A stretch of DNA of 5,740 nucleotides. Source: Planctomycetales bacterium. GTDB taxonomy: Bacteria; Planctomycetota; Planctomycetia; Isosphaerales; Isosphaeraceae. The stretch covers positions 1 to 5,740 of the forward strand of contig DAIDJI010000382.1 of assembly GCA_027451455.1 (NCBI GenBank). The letters run 5' to 3'. The notes beneath the pieces are model-generated. The model made no database searches, was not told the DNA's origin, and worked only from the letters and a program-made list of their open reading frames with translations. This document shows positions 4,963-5,740 of this stretch, piece by piece; within the stretch, counting starts at the first letter, position 1, and every line of letters starts with the position of its first letter. A program made the translations under genes and the position numbers.

Positions 4963-5740
4963 ATGAGATCTGACGAGATCCGGACCCCGCGGGCGCCAGG
5001 GAAGGCGGCAGCGGGTCGAAGCCGAAGGATGCCGGGCGCCTCGATCGCTCCCCGGCCCGACGCCGGTGCGCCGGCGATGGGCGGGACGGCGACCGCGACC
5101 GCCGCGCGGTCCTCGACGAGGGCCCGTCGGGCGCTCGGCCTGGCGGCCTTCGCGGCGATGTTCCTGGTGCTGGCCGTGCCTCCGCGCTCGCTCGCGCAGG
5201 GCCACCTGCCCGAGGGACCGATCTCCGAGGTCCGCTTCGAGGGGAATCACTCCATCCCGCCCGAGAAGATGAGGACTCGCCTGCTCAGCAAGGCCGGCGA
5301 GGCCTTCGATCCCGGGAAGATCGACGCCGACGTCAAGAGCCTGATGTCGACCAACTGGTTCTCTCAGGTCGAAGCCTATTACGACGAGTCGCCGCCCAAG
5401 AGCGGCAAGTATGCGCTGATCTTCTCGGTCCGCGAGATGCCGGTGCTGACGAAGGTCGAGTTTCGCGGCCTCCGGAAGATCAAGCTCCGGGAGATCCAGG
5501 ACACCACCGGGTTGAAGGTCGGCGAACGCGCCGACTACATGCGGACCCGGAACGCCGTCCACCAGATCTACCGGCTCTACAAGGAAAAAGGCTACGACCT
5601 CGCCGAGGTCGAGCTGATCGAGGGGGGCAACCCCGGCGATACCAAGGTCGTGATGCAGATCTTCGAGGGGGACAAGGCGAAGGTCTCGAGCATCGCGTTC
5701 GTCGGTAACCAGGCGATCAGCTCGGCGACGCTCCACACCC
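4963..5740 (+). CDS. bamA: Outer membrane assembly factor BamA-type protein (N-terminal part; runs off right edge)
   Basis: The first 259 residues are in the window. Residues about 55-79 form a Sec signal peptide (RARRALGLAAFAAMFLVLAV, probable cut after SLA before Gln79). Three POTRA domains follow: POTRA 1 about 86-158 (ISEVRFEGNHSI start, an NWFSQVEAYY strand, FSVRE end), POTRA 2 about 160-237 (LTKVEFRGLRKIK, then GYDLAEVELIEG) and the beginning of POTRA 3 from 240 (VSSIAFVGNQAIS). The beta-barrel would lie beyond the window. BamA threads and inserts beta-barrel proteins into the outer membrane; its POTRA domains face the periplasm. The start is uncertain: ATG 4963 has AGGA 11 nt upstream but puts 54 odd residues before the signal peptide. 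ATG 5029 or ATG 5077 would give a more normal signal sequence (about 33 or 17 residues before it) but lack a usable ribosome site. Residues 1-54 are rich in Ala, Arg and Thr. A TamA or other POTRA-barrel relative cannot be excluded without the C-terminus. Confidence 0.88.
   Translation, partial: MRSDEIRTPRAPGKAAAGRSRRMPGASIAPRPDAGAPAMGGTATATAARSSTRARRALGLAAFAAMFLVLAVPPRSLAQGHLPEGPISEVRFEGNHSIPPEKMRTRLLSKAGEAFDPGKIDADVKSLMSTNWFSQVEAYYDESPPKSGKYALIFSVREMPVLTKVEFRGLRKIKLREIQDTTGLKVGERADYMRTRNAVHQIYRLYKEKGYDLAEVELIEGGNPGDTKVVMQIFEGDKAKVSSIAFVGNQAISSATLHT

Noticed and set aside
4512..4973. 153-codon plus-strand frame between the Nudix gene and bamA
   Set aside because: It is low-complexity Arg/Gly/Pro sequence without a domain and overlaps the bamA start in another frame. 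I treat it as spacer.
4414..5736. 440-codon open frame on the minus strand
   Set aside because: It runs antisense to bamA, the spacer and the end of the Nudix gene. The translation becomes Arg/Pro/Ser-rich in the spacer. It is explained by high GC and the scarcity of stop codons.

Overview
The window is GC-rich with short intergenic gaps. Its gene content suggests a planctomycete, probably of the Isosphaeraceae type. It has a secreted redoxin/cytochrome c fusion of the kind common in Planctomycetes, a BamA-type POTRA protein showing a Gram-negative-style outer membrane, and several small membrane proteins without a familiar function. The lineage is inferred from gene style, not proven.

Layout. 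(1) Positions 1-1157, minus strand: the N-terminal 385 residues of a secreted redoxin/c-type cytochrome fusion that runs off the left edge. (2) Positions 1158-1670: a 513-nt divergent intergenic region with no convincing gene. It is rich in symmetry: a 9+9 inverted repeat, a 16-bp direct repeat pair 63 bp apart flanking a 7-1-7 inverted repeat, a 12-bp palindrome, and a second TGTGGA/TCCACA inverted repeat. (3) Positions 1671-1952, plus strand: a 93-residue protein with two membrane segments. (4) Positions 2050-2847 and 2869-3558, plus strand: two tandem, diverged paralogous polytopic membrane proteins sharing a QMGWVLRPFIG motif, only 21 nt apart. (5) Positions 3685-4029 and 4026-4511, plus strand: a lipoyl/biotinyl-fold protein without any lysine, overlapping by 4 nt (ATGA) a Nudix hydrolase resembling Ap4A hydrolases. 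(6) Positions 4512-4962: a 451-nt GC-rich spacer with no gene I can support. (7) Positions 4963-5740, plus strand: the N-terminal part of BamA (signal peptide, POTRA 1, POTRA 2, start of POTRA 3), running off the right edge.

How they fit together. The redoxin/cytochrome protein works outside the cytoplasm and is transcribed away from everything else. The two paralogous membrane proteins are almost certainly one transcription unit and may act as a pair. The lipoyl-like/Nudix pair is translationally coupled. It may share the upstream transcript or have its own promoter in the 126-nt gap. BamA probably has its own promoter in the long spacer. No mobile element, CRISPR array, tRNA or rRNA is visible. 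The least explained items are the lysine-free lipoyl-like protein coupled to a Nudix enzyme, the paralogous membrane pair, and the symmetry-dense divergent region.
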